Source of the DNA: Rehmannia glutinosa
Lineage: Eukaryota; Streptophyta; Magnoliopsida; Lamiales; Orobanchaceae
Assembly (NCBI GenBank): GCA_016081115.2
Contig: CM071930.1
Span: forward strand, 39,469,335 to 39,533,334
DNA: 64,000 nucleotides
Reading direction: 5' to 3'
Every line of letters starts with the position of its first letter. The stretch's first letter is position 1. Shown piece by piece: positions 45,497 to 57,329 of the stretch. The notes beneath the pieces are model-generated. The model searched no databases and was not told the origin of the DNA. It saw nothing but the letters and a program-made list of their open reading frames with translations. Position numbers and translations under genes: made by a program.

Positions 45497-46991
45497 TGTA
45501 AGTCCAAGCGGCTACGATAATCTAGAGGGGGGGTGAATAGATTATCTTCATCTTTTCGATTTCGCCCTCTTTTTCAAACCAAATGCTCAAACACAATAAT
45601 AAATGTGCGGAATGTAAACAACACACGTCGATTTAAAGAGGTTCAACCCACCTAGGGCCTAATCCTCTACCACCCCAGTATATCCGGGATGGATTTCGAA
45701 AAGAAAAGAATTTTATTAATTACCAAAATTAATACAAATTCAACTTACAACACCTTGAAGAGCACCACACTCTTCTTCAACACCACCTTTGGAGATTACC
45801 ACAATCTCCCTTTGAAGATTACCACAATCTTCCTTCAACGGCACCTTGTGAAGATTACCACAATCTTCACCTTTGAAGAGCACCACACTCTTCAACACCT
45901 CAACAATAAGATTACCACAATCTTCTTACACCTAACACCTAGTTCACCCAAGTGTGTTCTTACCACAAGAACACTCACAAGGATATCTTGTGTTGAATGA
46001 CGACCACAAATTCAAGATTACAACTCGATAATGAATAAAACAATTGAGTGCAAGTGTAATCAAGAATAGCCTAGACCTCAAGAATGTGAAAGTGAATAGC
46101 TAGGCAAATTACAACAAGAAATAAGACAAAGTAAGAACAAGTGTATTCTTGAGTGTATCTTGTTGTGTTGTAGTTTTCTCTCTTGTTGTGTTGCTTCAAT
46201 TCTTCCTCTATTTATAGGAGATGATTGATACTTGATAGGCTCTCTTGGAATCGATTTCTACAAAAAAATTGCAATTAAAATCAAGATTATAGTGTTAGAA
46301 ATCAATCCCACAATTTAGGGAAAAGTTGTCTGCGACAACGGTTAGAATTTTTTGTCAAAGCATAGGGCGACCGTCGCATAGAAATAGAAGTTTGAAAATG
46401 AGAATACACATTTACACGCAGGCGGCGACGGTCGACGTAGGGTTCGACCGGTCGTCTCGACTTCAACCGGTCGCACAACCTCAAAAACGAAGGGCAAATG
46501 TTCTGCTTTCAATTTTTGCTCCTGTGCACGGCCGCCCAAGGGGTCGGCCGACGCCCACCGGTTGCCCTATATAGGCGACCGGTTGCCCCGACCATTTTTC
46601 GCAAACATGAATTTTTTGTTTTTCTCAACTTTCAGTGCACGGGTTGCCCTATACGGCGACAGTTAGGTTGACCTCAAAACAAAAGTGTTGTCCAATTTTA
46701 TATCGAAAATAGACTTCAAGAAATACTCCGAAAAATAGTGAAAACATTTTAGACCGATCGGGAGTATTAGGACAATCATTTAGAAAACATTGTTTTGGTG
46801 TAAAAATACATTAACAGTAAAATCATTAAAAGTGTTGTCCAATTTTGTCGAAAATAAAACTTGAAGAAATACTCCTAGGAAAATATTAAAACCATTTTGA
46901 ATCATTTAGGAGTATTTGGACAACCTTTAAAACCATTGTTTTGGTGTAAAATCAAAATCATCAAAATCATGATAAAACCATTTATCAAACA
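45497..46991 (-). repeat. 3' LTR of Copia family B element
   Basis: On the plus strand it starts TGTAAGTCCAAGC and ends TTTATCAAACA. The polypurine tract follows at 46992-47004. Contains the hairpin array (45757-45974) and GACCGGTCG-like palindromes in the U3 half. Minor frames 45689-46000 and 46302-46574 are shadows of these repeats. Confidence 0.92.
45757..45974 (-). repeat. Array of seven hairpins with a constant ACCAC loop
   Basis: Plus-strand hairpins lie at 45757-45775 (GAAGAGCACCACACTCTTC), 45791-45809 (GGAGATTACCACAATCTCC), 45814-45832 (GAAGATTACCACAATCTTC), 45848-45870 (same core extended by GT/AC), 45875-45893, 45908-45924 and 45954-45974 (GTGTTCTT/AAGAACAC arms). All have ACCAC in the loop but four different stems. 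In the element's sense RNA (minus strand) the loop reads GUGGU. The array lies in the part of the LTR near the primer site, so it would be in the RNA 5' leader if transcribed. Confidence 0.85.
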
Positions 46992-47004
46992 ATCTCCCCT
47001 TTTT
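46992..47004 (-). other. Polypurine tract of Copia family B element
   Basis: The reverse complement AAAAAGGGGAGAT directly precedes the LTR start TGTTTGATAAATGG. Confidence 0.8.
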
Positions 47005-48420
47005 GATGATTACAAACCAAAACAATTTTAACGAGGTCGATTTTGAAAACAAAACAATTTTACCGGTTAAAGAGAACTATCCGTTGTGAGCGACAAAATT
47101 CCATGCAATAAAAACGCAAGGATGGGAGTAGAGATATTCAAATACATATTACAAATGCTCCCCCTATCAACATGCACAACAAGAGTTATAAAGAAGCAAC
47201 TAAATCAAAAGCTAAAGGCTTAGCTTTTCAATATTGAGCTTAAGTATCAAAACTTAAAAGCTCCCCCTGTCAAAGAGACATCGTTAGAAACATATATAGG
47301 TCCATACTACAACAAATGGACTAAGAAACATATACAACCACAATATACCAAGAGTGGACAAAATATGATCCACAACTTATGACTTTCAATAGCCACAACA
47401 TGACTTTCAATAGCCGCAACTTATAGCTACTTTTCGTTGAGCTTTTCTTAGCTTCTTTGAGCTAAAGAGCTTATAACCTATTTCTCCCTTTGGAATCATC
47501 AAAAGAATGTTAGCAAGATAAATACATCATATATTCATATCAAAGTGCGCAATTAAAACGATGTATCGAGCTATTTGAACATTGAAGCTTATAAACCAAA
47601 TAGGAGGGAAAAGTCGAATCATACGACTTGTAGAGGTTTATGAAAACTCATTTGATAAGCAAAACATGATCTCTAAAAATGTATAAGACTTTTGAAATCG
47701 AGAAAATCATGTATGTGATGAATTTTTCATTGAAACGTTTTATCGAACACTTGGCGGGCGTCAAAAATTTAGAAAGATATATATAACCCTTGTAAATGAA
47801 ATCAAGCCAAGTTTTTCATCACCAAATTCAATTTAACAAATATCATTCATCAACAATCAATAAGCTCATCCCAAACATATATGAATTACATCAAGAAAAA
47901 TACATATAAGCCACAAACTCATGGTTCTACCCAATTGAGCTAAAGAAAATGAAATTCTTACCATTCAATCGGAAAAGACGAGCAATGATGATGATAGTCG
48001 AGCTAGATAATCCCCAAAATATATAATTCATGCATCAAAACTCATTTGAAGTAAATTGTGTGTGAAATTTGCAAAGGGGACGAAAAATGGCCAAAATGTG
48101 TCAAAGTGACGAATGCTGAAGACAGAACCAATTTAATCCAAATTTTAGTCCAGACGACCGGCCGAGGTTGAGGGCGACGGTCGAGGTTGAGGGCGACGGT
48201 TGCCCTCAACCCTTTCAGCCCACCATTGTCTCTCGTTTTTCAAAATCCGAATTTTCAACCAAAAATCCAATTTTTCGCCCCTAAGTTTTAAAAATGTGCA
48301 AAATGCAAACATAGACCTCATTCAATATACATTATGTCATGATCAAGCTCAAAATGAGGTAAAATACTCGGCGGTTAACGATCAAAAGTCCGCGAGTTAT
48401 CCTTGAGACGGAATTAAACA
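47005..48420 (-). other. Family B interior, non-coding 3' region
   Basis: About 1.4 kb between the polypurine tract and the RNase H remnant with no open frame of note. AT-rich; includes GAGGTTGAGGGCGACGG duplicated in tandem (48160-48200). Confidence 0.5.
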
Positions 48421-49460
48421 CATCTCAAGTTCTTGTTAAAAAATCACAATCCCTTATATCGAATCTCAATATGTTTAGTTCGATTATGACGAACCAAATT
48501 TTTAATACGAATAATCGTATATTAGATACCGAACTTGTTATCCCGAAAAAATAAGAGCGTTTTAAAGCTTTGGATACAACAAGTCATAAGAAGAAGTGCC
48601 TTTCAAATATTTGAAAATTTCTTTTAATGGCACTTTAATGAGATTCGTTGGGATAGTTTTTTTTTTTTTTTTTTTTTTAAGTCGAGCATATAGACATAAG
48701 GCATATGGAATGTCGAGTCTATAGGAATAATACAAGAAAACATACCTCGAATTTGTTTGTCAACCGACATGCCTTTCTCAACCTTTGTCAATCTTTAGCC
48801 ATAGAGGTTGAGATAGTTTTTCTTTCTTCAATGCCTAACTCTTTCAAGAGTTCTTTTGAAATATAACCATCTTCTTGGCATTGAATAATTTGAAGTCCAA
48901 GCGATAAATTGAGCTCCCTCATCATGCTCATCTCGAGTTCACCTAGTATCAACTTAGAAAAATATCTTGCACAAATATTCATTAGTAGCACCAAAAATAT
49001 TCTCATAAATATGCACAAGTTTAAACAACCTTGCCCTTTTTCACAAACAAAGAGAGTAGTATCAACTTTACTTTTTGTAAAATCATTTAGCAAAAATAGC
49101 TAAGTCTATCATACCATACACGGTACTTGTTTTAAACCATACAAGGCCTTAAAAACAATCATTTGGCCTAGAAAAATTTTAAACCCCGGAGGTTGTTTTA
49201 CATAGACTTCTTCTTGAATAAAACCATTGAGAAAATTGGATTTAACATCCATTTGGTAAAGTTTGAAATTTTCTTAGAACAAGAATGGGCAAGTAAAATG
49301 CAAATAACTACTAAATGTGCTATGAGTGCAAATGTTACATCAAAATCAATTACCTTCTTCTTGAAAATATCTTCGAGCTACTAACCTCGCCTTAGTTCGA
49401 CCAATGTTGCCTTGGTCATCGAGTTTGTTCCAGGAATACCCTTTTTGTCTTCTTCATCAT
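48421..49460 (-). pseudogene. Family B Copia RT and RNase H remnants
   Basis: The minus strand reads RT pieces in order: QMDVKSNFLNGFIQEEVYV (49255-49195), KALYGLKQVP (49150-49120), VDTTLFVCEKG (49058-49025), then GELEMSMMRELNLSLGLQII (48943-48885). The catalytic YVDD block is not intact. A short RNase H remnant NRTKHIEIRY lies near 48480-48450. A run of 22 T (48657-48678) interrupts the region. All parts are too broken to encode enzyme. Confidence 0.75.
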
Positions 49461-50365
49461 AGGGCATCCAATTGATCTAAGGTGTTCATAATAGAACATT
49501 TACATCCAAATATTTTGAGGTAACTAATATTTGGAGTACTTCATTTCTCATCTACACAACTTAACAAACTCATTAACGGCATCGCTTATATAAGCAAGAA
49601 AAAAATAGCCCAAGTGTAAAAACATGCCTCAATCACAAAATATCTTGCATAGTAGAAATAGACACTATACATAGACCAAGAAACACATACTATGCATTTA
49701 GAATATCATCAAGAATCTAATAAATCATGCAAGTTCAAATAAGCTTAAGAAAGCTATAAAAGGTCTCTTTTGAAATTTGAGAATCCGATAGCATATAATT
49801 GAGACCAAAAAAAATTTGAACAAAAGTTTACAAAGCAAATATGTGCAATCAAATATCAAATAGTGCCTTTCAAAAAATCTAAAAATCCTCTTAATGGCAT
49901 TTGTACGAAATACTATGAAAAACAAGCACATAGGCACATGGCAATACATATATCGAGTCTATAAGAGTAAGAATAACACAAGTAAACATACCTTGATAAT
50001 TTATGCCTTTCTTGACAAATAATGACGTAAATGGCCATTTGAAAATATGTAAATCCTACACAATTCTTAAAACAAATCTAGCACAAATCATAATGATAGA
50101 AGTGTAGGCTAAGAGATATCACAAGTAAGCTCATGCCATAAAAATCCATAAGAGATGATAATACACTTTAGTCTACAAAAATGCACAAGAGTTTTAAAAA
50201 CATCATATAAGGTCTTCCTTTTTAAAAACAAATAAGTTTTGAAGACCTTAATTTAAAATACATGAAAACTCATTTTGCAAGTAGAACATAAATAAAAACA
50301 TGCATAATAGACAAATAAAATGCATATTTAATTAGGGAGATACGGTTTACCAATTACGCCATTTC
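49461..50365 (-). other. Family B interior where protease and integrase would be expected
   Basis: Only about 0.9 kb separates RT from gag, against 2 kb or more in complete Copia elements. I could not recognise protease or integrase motifs. Sequence is AT-rich with many stops; the frame 49949-49725 is unsupported. Confidence 0.5.
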
Positions 50366-50610
50366 CATGGGTTGTGCCTTTCCCATTCTTGATGATATCT
50401 TCCCCTTGAGAAGTCACTTTGTTGATGATGACTTCTTTGGTTACTCCATTTCAAGGTTGGTTACCTTCCCATTGTTGATGGTCTCTTCTTCTTTGAAAAT
50501 CATCTTGTTGATGATGTCTTTGCCATTTCCAAGGATTGTGTTCTTCCCATTTTTGATTATATCCTCTTCTTTCTTGAAATTGGCTTTGTCGAAAATAGTT
50601 TCTCCTTCTT
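50366..50610 (-). repeat. Three degenerate tandem units in family B gag
   Basis: Units begin near 50366, 50455 and 50534. Each contains TTCCCATT(C/G/T)TTGAT followed by TCTTC-rich sequence and TTGTTGATGATG or a variant. On the coding strand they give Trp/Gln/Arg-rich repeats such as DFQRRRDHQQWEGNQP. Confidence 0.65.
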
Positions 50611-51800
50611 TGATCAAATGAAACGGTCATTTGATGTCTTCGTATGTATAACTTTTCTTCGATCATTATTTCACGTACCTAATATGACATTGTTTTGTGG
50701 TACCCTCATGTGTTTGGGTCCTTTAGGATTAGCTTTGAGACTTTTAGGTCTCCAACAATAATTAGAGCTATTTCTAGCCCGACAAGTATTTACCGTATGA
50801 CCCTTTTTACCGCAATAAAAGCATGTAATAATTCTAGGAGCATAATGACCAACGTGCTTAGAGACTTGATTCTTTTTCATGTGATTGACACCTTGGGCTT
50901 ATGATCAAGTTCTAGTTTGAATTATCACAACAATCAACAATATTGGTCATCTTATCGGTACTCAAGTTGGATTTAGATAAATCATTTTTCAAGCAATTTA
51001 TATCCTCAACAAGAGTACTATTTTCTTTCTCAAGGTTTCTAACCTTGTCAAGAGTGGTGGTGTGAGCACATGATAGTGATTCATAGGAAGTAAATAAACT
51101 ATCCTTATCATTCTTTAAAACAATGAATTCCTTTTTCAAATTTTTGTATTTAACAAGTAAGTTTTGGAATTCATCTTGTAGCTCATCATAATCATTTTGC
51201 AAGTCACTATATTCATTTTGCAATTCATTGTCATAAGAAGTAGAGGGTTTAGAACTTACCTCGTTTTCTTCTTCGATGCCCATGAGGCATTGTTCAACTT
51301 GTTCATCATGGGAGGTTGTAGAAAGGCTTATCCCATGTTGTTGAATTTGATGTTGTATCCATTTGTGAAGTAGATGCTTTTGAGTTGCTCCTTTCATTTG
51401 CATATACTTCATAGATGGCTTCTAATTTTTGCCATACTTCATGTGCCGACCGAATACCTACAACATGATCAAATTCCAAAGTGGTAAGTGAACAATGTAA
51501 AATATTAAGGGCTTTACCATTTAAGGAGATGATTTTCTTCTCTTCATCATTGAGCTTTTTGAAGCCTTTTGAGGTGTGTGGTGTATTTTTCATCGGAATG
51601 GATTCTCCATTAATGACGGTGTTCCAAATGTCGAACCCGCAACCTTGTAAGTAGCATTCCATTCTTTCTTTCCAAAATATAAAATTTTTGGAATCAAACC
51701 GAGGTGGCTTGGTGGTGGAGGTGCGGAAAGATGAGCTTCGTTAGAGCCGACGATCGTTTCTCTTCACTCGCGATGTGAAACGAGCTTGCCAAAGAGTTTG
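50366..51800 (-). pseudogene. Family B Copia gag
   Basis: Gag runs from the right. The 51662-51306 frame (118 aa) carries the gag core with MECYLQGCGFDIWNTV and HVVGIRSAHEVWQKLEAIY. The 51412-50912 frame (166 aa) is a coiled coil with repeated LQNEYSDLQNDYDELQDEF units. Next comes a CCHC knuckle CFYCGKKGHTVNTC (50880-50671 frame), then a Gln/Arg-rich tail made of about three 75-90-bp tandem units (50366-50610). The frames overlap or are separated by single shifts. Gag would form the particle and bind RNA; this is the best kept part of the element. Confidence 0.85.
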
Positions 51801-51814
51801 GCTTTGATACCACT
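51800..51814 (-). other. Primer-binding site of Copia family B element
   Basis: The reverse complement AGTGGTATCAAAGCC follows the 5' LTR end CTTACA directly. TGGTATCAAAGCC is one base from the initiator-Met tRNA type TGGTATCAGAGCC. Confidence 0.85.
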
Positions 51815-53282
51815 TGTAAGTCCAAGCGCTACGATAATCTAGAGGGGGTGAATAGATTATCTTCATCTTTTCGATTTCGCCCTCTTTTTCAAACCAAATG
51901 CTCAAACACAATAATAAATGTGCGGAATGTAAACAACACACGTCGATTTAAAGAGGTTCAACCCACCTAGGGCCTAATCCTCTACCACCCCAGTATATCC
52001 GGGATGGATTTCGAAAAGAAAAAGAATTTTATTAATTACCAAAATTAATACAAATTCAACTTACAACACCTTGAAGAGCACCACACTCTTCTTTAACACC
52101 ACCTTTGGAGATTACCACAATCTCCTTTGAAGATTACCACAATCTTCCTTCAACGGCACCTTGTGAAGATTACCACAATCTTCACCTTGAAGAGCACCAC
52201 ACTCTTCAACACCTCAACAAGAAGATTACCACAATCTTCTTACACCTAACACCTAGTTCACCCAAGTGTGTTCTTACCACAAGAACACTCACAAGGATAT
52301 CTTGTGTTGAATGCGACCACAAATTCAAGATTACAACTCGATAATGAATAAAACAATTGAGTGCAAGTGTAATCAAGAATAGCCTAGACCTCAAGAATGT
52401 GAAAGTGAATAGCTAGGCAAATTACAACAAGAAATAAGACAAAGTAAGAACAAGTGTATTCTTGAGTGTATCTTGTTGTGTTGTAGTTTTCTCTCTTGTT
52501 GTGTTGCTTCAATTCTTCCTCTATTTATAGGAGATGATTGATACTTGATAGCTCCTCTTGGAATCGATTTCTACAAAAAATTGCAATTAAAATCAAGATT
52601 ATAGCTGTTAGAAATCAATCCCACAATTTAGGGAAAAGTTGTCTGTTGCAAACGGTTAGAATTTTCTTTGTCAAAGCATAGGGCGGCCGTCGCATTTAAA
52701 TAAGTTTGAAAATGAGAATACACATTTACAGGCGGCCGTCGCGTAGGGTTCGACCAGTCGTCACGACTTCAACCGGTCGCACAACCTCAAAAACGAAGGG
52801 CAAATGTTCTGTTTCAATTTTTGCTCCTGTGTACACGGTCGCCCAAGGGTCGACGGTCGCCACGGTTGCCCTATAGAGGCGACGGTTGCCTGACCATTTT
52901 CTCGCAAACATGAATTTTTTGTTTTTCTCAACTTTCAGTGCGGGTTTGCCCTATACGGACAGGTTGACCTCAAAACAAAAGTGTTGTCCAATTTTATATC
53001 GAAAATAGACTTCAAGAAATACTCGAAAAATAGTGAAAACATTTTAGACCGATCGGGAGTATTAGGACAATCATTTAGAAAACATTGTTTTGGTGTAAAA
53101 ATACATTAATGAAAATCATTAAAAGTGTTGTCCAATTTTGTCGAAAATAAAACTTGAAGAAATACTCAGGAAAATATTAAAACCATTTTGAATCATTTAG
53201 GAGTATTTGGACAACCTTTAAAACCATTGTTTTGGTGTAAAATCAAAATCATCAAAATCATGATAAAACCATTTATCAAACA
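51815..53282 (-). repeat. 5' LTR of Copia family B element
   Basis: Nearly the same as 45497-46991 over its whole length, with small indels concentrated in the GC-rich U3 part (52680-52960). Contains the same hairpin series (about 52074-52290). The close match indicates a fairly recent insertion. Confidence 0.92.
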
Positions 53283-53287
53283 ACCTT

Positions 53288-54330
53288 TGCCTAAAATCAC
53301 CCTTCCAATTAATGCATAAGAAAATTCGAAAGGCGTTAATGATAAACGTTCCCATCGATAGTAACGGAATAATAGTCTCCCTTTCTAACAGGTTTAGGGA
53401 TAGAATGGGATTTACCAGAAACAACATGCGAAAATGTTGTGAAATTACCTTGGGCCTGCGTAGTTGATTCCATATTGGGGGTAGTACCTGAAATAATTTT
53501 AGCAAAAGAGTGGCCTAAATTGGATTGAGCATTAGTATTATGAGCCGAATGCCGAGAGTTTGATTCATAATCGGATGTCATTGAGGAGGAGATTCCAATA
53601 CACTGATGTGCATCATTTGAAACAGCTACTGGGCGAAGGCTTGTGGACGGGATTTCATGCAGACGGCAGACGGTGGCCCAGGGGTCATCACCCCCCTAGG
53701 GGGCGGCCTTGGAGGGAGAGACATCTACTGGCCCCCATAAGGCGCCTGAGGGCGGCCCCCATGGCATGCGGCAGCCATGGGGGAAGGGAGGACGCCCCCC
53801 CAATAGCGGCAGTTGGCAAGGGTAGGGGGGCTGCCCCCTTAGCTGCGCCCCCATGCAAGTACTCAGCAACATCGTGCAAAGTGGAGGGCTGCTGCAAAGC
53901 AGCGGCAACATGCGACGGAGAGACATGTTGCGTGATGTTTGACGGCGACAGGTAATATTTAGGCGGAACCAGCCCCAAGGCCATGGGGGCTGAGCACCGA
54001 GTCATCATTCGCGATGGCACAAATGAAGGAGGGATGTCGTAGCAAGAGAACATCGTTGAAGACGATGGTGAGGAATCCGTTGGAACAACAACAGCGATCG
54101 TGGACGCAACAGTCAAAGAAGAGGAATTTCGACGTGGAAGGATTCGGAAGGCGAACTGGGGGAGGAAGGTAATTCGAAGTCAAACCATGAAAAACGTACG
54201 ACCAGGACATGATGATCATTGAAGACGCCGGCGAAGACGCCGATGATTGAAGTGGCCGGACCGATTGGACGTAGAAAGCGACTTGAAATTCCCTAAAATT
54301 TAGGAGCATATTAGGGTTTCTATTGCATTT
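53288..54330 (-). pseudogene. LINE ORF1, N-terminal half and 5' leader
   Basis: Continues the LINE ORF1 beyond the Copia insertion. It has a KPVRKGDYYSVTIDG segment (53390-53340), a Ser/Asn/Thr-rich stretch (53581-53410), a GC-rich low-complexity part (53680-53860, Pro/Ala/Gly-rich) and an N-terminus near SWSYVFHGLTSNYLPPP (about 54205-54155). This corresponds to FHGLYFDMQPP at the start of the other LINE copy. The 5' end of the element lies near 54330. Frameshifts split it. Confidence 0.7.
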
Positions 54331-55657
54331 TTTGTCATGACTTTTTGTCATAACCCAAAATATTTGCATTTTAATTATCAGGGTTAATTATTCATAAGTA
54401 AAATTACCCGCATTTTGATATCTCATATTCATATTAGATTGAATGTAAATTGCTGAAATTTAGATTTTAACATAATTATGTTATATATCAATATATTTAA
54501 TATTAATAGATTACACGCGGTAATCTTACAATTGAAAAATGACAATGGTTTTTCTTATAGTTTGAGGTTAATTAGTAGATTAGTATTGTGCGTTAAGAAG
54601 ATTAGATATTAAGTTAATTATGTCGAATCATACTTGAGATTTTATTAAGAGAATGATAATTTTGTTAAATAATAAAAATAAAGGTATGGGCTAGAAGTAT
54701 ATTATTATTGTTATATTAATTAAGGAGGACTAAAATTATAATTAGAAAGTAACTAAAGGACTCTTACGTAATTTTTAAATATAAAACTTATATACTTCAA
54801 ACACACACATGACATATATATAAATGTCCATGTATATTCTTTATCTTAACTGTGTATATGTGTGCGACATAGTGTAATGTGTATATATATTTTAATATTG
54901 TTTTGTACAACTTATCTGCCTCCATTCTCTTTAGTATTAAACTAAAGATTAATCTATCATTAAAAATCAGGCCCACTTAGCACCTCATATGTATGTGCAA
55001 CATGCATGTGTATAGATGACTAATGAATTTATGTGCAGCCACGTATATTCTTATTAAATATCTCTCCAAGGCCACCAACTCAGATGTAGATATAACAGAT
55101 AACTAAGAACATGTAAATCACTCGCAAAAAAAAAAAAAAAAAAGAGAAACACAAGCTCACGGCTGGAAGGAAAAAAAAAGAGGAAGAAAAAATAATAGGG
55201 AGAATAATAGTAGACATACGAGGGGAGCAAGCAAAAGGTAAAAATTCTAAAACTACATTTTACCTTTTCTTTAATTCCGTATAATGATAATCCGAGAATA
55301 AATTTAGATATTATCTTCCATTTTCAATCTGAGAAAAACTCTGCATCTAGCTCAACATAATTAATTAATAATGAATCATACAAAACCAACCTATATTTTG
55401 TGTTAACTTGTAGCAAATAGGAAAGATATTAATATAATTTAGTTTTAAGATTCTGATGTGTGAAGGTGATTTTAGTCATTAACCTTATAAAATTAATAAT
55501 GATTCAGTTTCATGTTGAACTGACCCATGTAGCCTAGGTTGATAAATTGCAATGGAAATCTCATTTTTTTAAATTAAATAGATAATGAGATACATGTCAT
55601 TAATTAAGTTAATAATCATAATAATTAGAAATGCCCATGTTATATATTGCATACACA
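54331..55657. other. No gene seen; AT-rich flank
   Basis: AT-rich sequence with short TATATA and ACACAC runs (54800-54890) and an 18-A run (55125-55142). No coding similarity, no clear repeat edges. May be host intergenic DNA. Confidence 0.45.
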
Positions 55658-55679
55658 CACTAGTACAAAATTGACCATT

Positions 55680-55920
55680 TGCATCGGTTGTAAATGACTT
55701 TAAGCATCGGTTCCAACGGCGATGCTTATGAAGGTGATGCTGAAAGTCACATGTATAGGCATCGGTTTCAACTGATGCCTAAAGTAGACAATAGGCATCA
55801 GTTGTTAGAAATAACCGATGCATAATGTTCACCAAAAGCATCTGTTCTCCACAAACAACCGACACATAAAGTCAGTTTGGGCATCAGTTGTTAACTACAA
55901 CCGATGCCTATTGTTATTTT
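55680..55920. repeat. Left subterminal repeats of CACTA 2
   Basis: At least eight GCATCGGTT/AACCGATGC-type units in both orientations, plus GCATCAGTTGTTA variants. Confidence 0.75.
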
Positions 55921-56740
55921 TTTAAATACATTTTTTTTCCAATTTCCGACCTCCCTCCCAATTAAAAATCCAAATCACAAATAACAATCCAACCCAAAAA
56001 TTAATGACATTTTTTAATCCATAAATTAGAGGACTCAATTCAGCAAAGTCATGGTCAAAACTTTTAAATAAAAGATCTCACTCCATTTCCAGTCCAGAAT
56101 ACCATAATTAGAATATATTTCGTTTGAGTAACAAATTGGGAATAGAATGCCTAACAAAACAAAATCAACTACTGAAAATATTACACTTTGTTTTTTATTA
56201 ATCAATCCTCCTCTTGGCCTCATTCTCGACTATCACACGGAGCCAATCACTAGTAAGCTTCTTGTTCCCCCTGTTTCAACAATATTAATGAATCAGTATC
56301 AAATGTCATAGACAAAAGTGGATTAGGCAAAAGTAGGCCCAGGATTCTGAACTAGTTCGTAAACAAGTATGATTAGCAGTTAAACATATTGCTTGCAAAC
56401 TGAGAAAACAATCACTTGTTTCAACACTCGAGAGCATTATGACACTGAGATGATTTGTATCAAGGCATACAAATAATTTAACCTCTACCAAGAAAATAAG
56501 AAAAACGATGACAAAATTTTTATCAATTAGAAGCTCTACTAGCAAATGGAGCAGACAAGAACAAGCTCAATCAACCAAAAAATAAGCATGAGATGTATAT
56601 AATTAAATGAAACCACTAAAATCAAAATACAGCTAACCACTAGCAGAAATGTGGAAACTATAGCTAATCCATCATATATCCATTATGTGCCAGATAATTA
56701 TACAAGATACATCTCACCAAACACCACTCAAATAATCTAT
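55921..56740. other. CACTA 2 interior, no gene recognised
   Basis: AT-rich; the minus frames 56223-56035 and 56545-56306 are short and unsupported. The sequence could be intronic or 3' sequence of the captured myosin gene. Confidence 0.4.
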
Positions 56741-56748
56741 GGTTGTAC

Positions 56749-57329
56749 CTGCTCTTTTTGACTTATCCTGACGATATCTATGGCCCTCCTTGTAGACAAA
56801 TAATCATGAGCATCACTTATACCAACGAGTTCATAACAATTAGATTGATTAAGATAGTGAAATGTTTTTGGATGTCCGAGCTTATACTTATCAAGTTCCT
56901 GATAAGATGTAAAAACTAACTCAGAAGGCTTGATGAATATAAATTTTCTAAATATTGAACTGAAAAATAGGTAGACATTGAATGCAATTATAATGGTAAA
57001 ATTACCTCCCGTGGTGCTGCACAAAGGAGGTAGAAACAGTGATAATTGCTTTCGGGATCTGAAATTTGGCAGACAGGAGATCTCTCAAGAAGATACGTTC
57101 TAATGGCTGCTCCTGAAATTCTTCCATGCTTATCAAACTGAATTTCAACAAATTTACCAAAGCGACTGCACCCACCATAAATTAATTAGCAATTCAGAGT
57201 CCAGACTGCTATTTAGGAGTTTTTTCAAAATCAGTTGCATTAAAACTACTTTAGAGCCCCAACGTCTCACCTTGAATTGTTATTTCGGACAATTTTTGCA
57301 TTTCCGAATGCTTCAAGTACTGGATTTGA
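56749..57329 (-). pseudogene. Captured plant myosin motor gene fragment, three exons
   Basis: Exon 1 (57329-57271) encodes SNPVLEAFGNAKIVRNNNS. Exon 2 (57165-57006) encodes RFGKFVEIQFDKHGRISGAA, then RTYLLERSPVCQISDPE and YHCFYLLCAAP. Exon 3 (56898-56749) encodes ELDKYKLGHPKTFHYLNQSN, then STRRAIDIV. These are consecutive segments of the class XI/VIII myosin motor around switch I and the following helices. Each exon has AG before it and GT after it, so splice sites are preserved. The P-loop, the rest of the motor, the neck and the tail are absent. It lies entirely inside CACTA 2; capture is inferred. Confidence 0.9.

Larger units (their letters stand above)
45497..53282 (-). mobile_element. 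Copia family B element, minus strand, 7786 bp, target duplication ACCTT
   Basis: LTRs of 1495 bp (45497-46991) and 1468 bp (51815-53282) flank a 4.8-kb interior. ACCTT occurs immediately outside both ends (45492-45496 and 53283-53287). The minus-strand layout is 5' LTR, primer site (51814-51800), gag, fragments of RT and RNase H, polypurine tract, 3' LTR. Protease and integrase were not found and RT is a remnant, so the element could only have moved with help from another copy. Interior reading frames are degraded. Confidence 0.93.
39110..54330 (-). mobile_element. L1-type LINE, minus strand, split by a solo LTR and a Copia element
   Basis: Minus-strand order from the right is: ORF1 N-half (54230-53288), ORF1 C-half (45491 to about 44440), endonuclease (44306 to about 43390), linker (43336-43143), RT (41674-40505), zf-RVT (40164-39361) and RNase H start (39330-39110). 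The gaps are filled by Copia family B insertions with exact 5-bp duplications, and removing them rejoins coding sequence. Net LINE length is about 6 kb. The 3' end is lost at 39110, where the truncated Copia gag begins. Confidence 0.88.

Noticed and set aside
45757..45974. CRISPR array
   Set aside because: Repeats are short palindromes with variable spacing inside a plant LTR; no spacer structure or cas genes.
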